Shown piece by piece: positions 29,913 through 31,709 of a DNA stretch of 31,709 nucleotides. Below the pieces are notes generated by a model. It ran no database searches, was not told where the DNA came from, and worked only from the letters and a program-made list of their open reading frames with translations. The DNA comes from Bacteroidaceae bacterium (GTDB taxonomy: Bacteria > Bacteroidota > Bacteroidia > Bacteroidales > Bacteroidaceae), in assembly GCA_017628775.1 (NCBI GenBank), contig JAGBYN010000079.1, positions 1 through 31,709 of the forward strand, read 5' to 3'. How positions within the stretch are numbered: the first letter of the stretch is position 1; each line of letters opens with the position of its first letter. The position numbers and the translations under genes were made by a program.

Positions 29913-30338
29913 ATGCCCAGGTTATTGTCGATCGATTATGGAAAAAAACGTACGGGGATAGCAGTGACCGATCCGTTGAAACTTATTGCAAATGGATTGT
30001 GTACGGTAGAAACATCAAAGCTCATGACGTTTTTGAAAGACTATTGTGCGAAGGAATCTGTGGAACGATTTGTGGTCGGATTACCAACTCAGACAAATGG
30101 CGATGCATCCGAAAACCAGCAACGTGTGAGATGTTTTGTTGGTGAATTGAAGAAGCAAATTCCTGATATACCTGTCACGTTTTACGATGAACGCTTTACA
30201 TCTGTTTTGGCACATCGGGCTATTTTGGATAGCGGAGTGGGTAAACAACGCAGAAGAGATAAGGAATTGGTTGATACGGTTGCAGCCACGATAATTTTGC
30301 AAGATTATATGTCAAGCCAGGAACATTCGTTATGTTAA
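29913..30338 (+). CDS. ruvX: Putative pre-16S rRNA nuclease (YqgF/RuvX)
   Basis: A 141-residue RNase H-like nuclease of the YqgF family, implicated in 5' maturation of 16S rRNA and formerly annotated as a Holliday-junction resolvase. The acidic residues are in place: D8 in LLSIDYGKKRTGIAV, E93 in YDERFTS, and D121 in LVDTVAA; the GLP motif is at 56-58. The length is normal for the family. It lies just after serS and before a probable terminator at 30344. Confidence 0.92.
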   Translation: MPRLLSIDYGKKRTGIAVTDPLKLIANGLCTVETSKLMTFLKDYCAKESVERFVVGLPTQTNGDASENQQRVRCFVGELKKQIPDIPVTFYDERFTSVLAHRAILDSGVGKQRRRDKELVDTVAATIILQDYMSSQEHSLC

Positions 30339-30343
30339 AGTGC

Positions 30344-30383
30344 ACGTTCTGATGTTTGAAGCATGCAAAATGAGCGTTTTTTT
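30344..30383 (+). terminator. Probable terminator after serS-ruvX
   Basis: ACGTTC (30344-30349) pairs with GAGCGT (30372-30377, one G-U pair), with an inner TTTG/CAAA helix and asymmetric internal loop, and leads directly into seven T. It lies five bases past the ruvX stop. Confidence 0.55.
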
Positions 30384-30423
30384 ACAATGTAGATGATATA
30401 ACAGCTAAAAAAAGATTAAAAAT

Positions 30424-30454
30424 TTTGTCTAACGAAGGGAAATTGTTAATTTTG
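30424..30454 (+). promoter_or_regulatory. Promoter of the infC-rpmI-rplT operon
   Basis: TTTG (30424-30427), 19 bases, then TAATTTTG (30447-30454), an exact -7 box. The predicted start near 30461 leaves a leader of about 72 bases containing a small CCGA/TCGG hairpin at about 30458-30475. Confidence 0.6.
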
Positions 30455-30532
30455 CAACCGATTTAAGCTTATCGGCTTGTTTAGTGACATTTTAACCACG
30501 TAAAAGACAAACAAAAGTAAGACATATTCTGA

Positions 30533-31186
30533 ATGAAGAATGATACAACGAAAGCACAGCATCGCATAAATACACAAATTCGTGCTCGTGAAGTACGTAT
30601 TGTAGGCGATGACATCGAGTCAACAATAATGCCCACACGTGATGCCTTGAAATTGGCAGAGCAAAAAGGATTAGACTTGGTTGAAATTTCTCCTAATGCA
30701 GAACCTCCAGTTTGTCGGTTAATAGACTACTCTAAGTTCCTCTACCAACAGAAGAAAAAGCAAAAAGAAATCAAGGCAAAACAAGTTAAGGTTGAAATTA
30801 AGGAAATCCGATTTGGTCCTCAAACCGATGAACACGATTACAACTTTAAACTCAAGCATGCCAAGGAATTCCTTGCTGATGGCGATAAGGTGAAGGCTCA
30901 CGTCTTCTTCCGCGGACGCTCAATCCTGTTTAAGGAACAAGGAGAAGTTCTTTTGTTGCGCTTCGCTAACGACCTCGAAGAATATGGCAAGGTTGAAAGC
31001 ATGCCAAAACTCGAAGGTAAGCGCATGATTATCTACATAGCTCCAAAGTCAAAGAAAGTGTCATCAAAGCATTCTGAAACTTCTGATGAGCTGTTGTCGG
31101 CAGAATCAAGCAAGCAAGAAAAGAAGCAACCTCAGCAAAAGGCGAAAAAGGAATTTACCTTGAACGTTGAAGGCGAGGATTTTTAA
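30533..31186 (+). CDS. infC: Translation initiation factor IF-3
   Basis: A 217-residue IF-3, which binds the 30S subunit, prevents premature 50S joining and checks the initiation codon. The N-domain shows [16 protein letters not shown] and [20 protein letters not shown]; the linker is Lys-rich ([17 protein letters not shown]); the C-domain begins [20 protein letters not shown] and has [14 protein letters not shown]-terminal extension of about 40 residues, rich in Ser, Lys and Gln, is longer than in proteobacterial IF-3 and usual for Bacteroidetes. The start is a standard ATG at 30533 with an in-frame TGA directly before it (30530-30532), so the rare AUU start used for self-regulation in Escherichia coli is not possible here. 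Confidence 0.95.
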   Translation: MKNDTTKAQHRINTQIRAREVRIVGDDIESTIMPTRDALKLAEQKGLDLVEISPNAEPPVCRLIDYSKFLYQQKKKQKEIKAKQVKVEIKEIRFGPQTDEHDYNFKLKHAKEFLADGDKVKAHVFFRGRSILFKEQGEVLLLRFANDLEEYGKVESMPKLEGKRMIIYIAPKSKKVSSKHSETSDELLSAESSKQEKKQPQQKAKKEFTLNVEGEDF

Positions 31187-31202
31187 TTAAAAAGTAAATG
31201 TA

Positions 31203-31233
31203 GCGCGTTAAGTTTGGTATCTCACTTAACCGC
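31203..31233 (+). promoter_or_regulatory. Hairpin between infC and rpmI
   Basis: GTTAAGT (31207-31213) pairs perfectly with ACTTAAC (31224-31230), extended by GCG/CGC with a bulged C. No T run follows, so it is not a terminator. It may be a processing or regulatory element. Confidence 0.4.
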
Positions 31234-31266
31234 ACGATATAATAATCATTAAATAATAAAAAGAAA

Positions 31267-31464
31267 ATGCCAAAAGTAAAGACTAATTCTGGTGCTAAGA
31301 AGCGTTTTGTTCTCACCGGAACGGGTAAGATTAAGAGACATCATGCCTTCCACAGTCACATCTTGACTAAGAAGACTAAGAAGCAAAAGCGTAACCTTGT
31401 ACACGATGCTATCGTTGATACAACAAACGTTAAGCAGGTTCGCGAACTTCTTTGCATGCGCTAA
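31267..31464 (+). CDS. rpmI: 50S ribosomal protein L35
   Basis: A 65-residue, highly basic protein of the large ribosomal subunit. The start [20 protein letters not shown] and the following [20 protein letters not shown] are the standard L35 sequence. It lies between infC and rplT as in most bacteria. The length is normal, and the ATG directly begins the conserved MPK motif. Confidence 0.97.
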   Translation: MPKVKTNSGAKKRFVLTGTGKIKRHHAFHSHILTKKTKKQKRNLVHDAIVDTTNVKQVRELLCMR

Positions 31465-31512
31465 TCAATCAGTAAATTAGCATCCTTTTAATCATCAACA
31501 ACAAATTTCTAA

Positions 31513-31586
31513 CCGAATGATTAGCAACCCAAGTCCGTTTGGTCGCCTAAATAATGATAAGCGATGTCGATTCGGCGCTAACATTC
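31513..31586 (+). promoter_or_regulatory. Structured RNA in the rpmI-rplT spacer, candidate L20 control site
   Basis: The 138-base spacer holds nested complementarity. GAATG-A-TTAGC (31515-31525) pairs with GCTAACATTC (31577-31586), 10 pairs with one bulged A. Alternatively CCGAAT (31513-31518) pairs with ATTCGG (31570-31575), using overlapping bases. Inside lies CCAA/TTGG with a 6-base loop at 31529-31542. It ends 16 bases before the rplT start, a position suited to translational control by L20. Function is inference. Confidence 0.45.
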
Positions 31587-31602
31587 AAAAAGTACATTAA
31601 CT

Positions 31603-31709
31603 ATGCCAAGATCAGTAAATCACGTAGCTTCACGTGCTAAGAGAAAAAGAATTCTTAAGTTGACTCGCGGTTACTTCGGCGCTCGCAAGAACGTTTGGAC
31701 AGTAGCAAA
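31603..31709 (+). CDS. rplT: 50S ribosomal protein L20, 5' part
   Basis: The first 35 codons of L20, cut by the window end. [20 protein letters not shown] followed by [16 protein letters not shown] matches the conserved N-terminal RNA-binding extension of L20. L20 is an early-assembling 23S rRNA-binding protein and in several bacteria represses its own operon by binding mRNA that mimics its rRNA site. It is preceded by the structured spacer described at 31513-31586. Confidence 0.97.

Overview
The window looks like a chromosomal segment of a member of the Bacteroidales, most likely a Prevotellaceae relative; the family is inference from protein flavour, not a computed placement. Reasons: a complete Bat aerotolerance locus (MoxR, DUF58, BatA-E), a fimbrillin-type lipoprotein with a FISUMP domain, BspA-type leucine-rich repeats, a TonB-dependent receptor with a carboxypeptidase-like N-terminal domain, a DUF5117/DUF4953-type zinc protease, no strong Shine-Dalgarno sites, and repeated Bacteroidetes -7 boxes (TAnnTTTG) upstream of genes. 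No tRNA, rRNA, CRISPR array or intact insertion sequence was seen.

Layout. Positions 1-5780 are accessory and gene-poor: a truncated unknown gene, a membrane protein kinase with an extracytoplasmic leucine-rich-repeat domain (693-2315), a 61-residue peptide with an internal repeat (2642-2827), a fimbrillin/FISUMP lipoprotein (3007-4473), a cyclophilin gene remnant (4542-4718), dispersed-repeat debris, a probable ~190-nt small RNA with its own promoter and terminator (about 5057-5246), a 22-bp inverted-repeat pair and a 21-bp tandem repeat. 5783-7836 is an ABC-2 exporter operon closed by its likely YtrA/GntR-type regulator; a candidate operator overlaps the operon's predicted transcription start. 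A small secreted barrel-like protein follows (7906-8448), then a strong shared terminator.

8605-10234 (minus strand) holds a ThiE/TenI-like gene and prs, behind a GC-rich leader that can form competing helices. 10591-11730 is a secreted metallophosphoesterase. 11929-20562 is the Bat locus, with a PAP2 phosphatase (20596-21285) before a terminator, then a TonB-dependent receptor and an IspD-family cytidylyltransferase up to the terminator at 24627.

The 1-kb gap 24599-25591 carries no convincing gene but has an origin-like arrangement: nine exact TGTGACA heptamers, an AT-rich island with a perfect 26-bp palindrome, an inverted copy of the heptamer block, and a second array of the tandem repeat seen near 5601. 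25592-28384 (minus) is a secreted zinc metalloprotease. The right end is housekeeping: serS-ruvX, then infC-rpmI-rplT (rplT cut by the window edge), with an unusually structured rpmI-rplT spacer.

The strongest leads are the kinase-LRR receptor, the heptamer/AT-palindrome region, the small RNA, the thiE-prs leader and the rplT leader. All RNA, operator and origin proposals rest on sequence inspection only.
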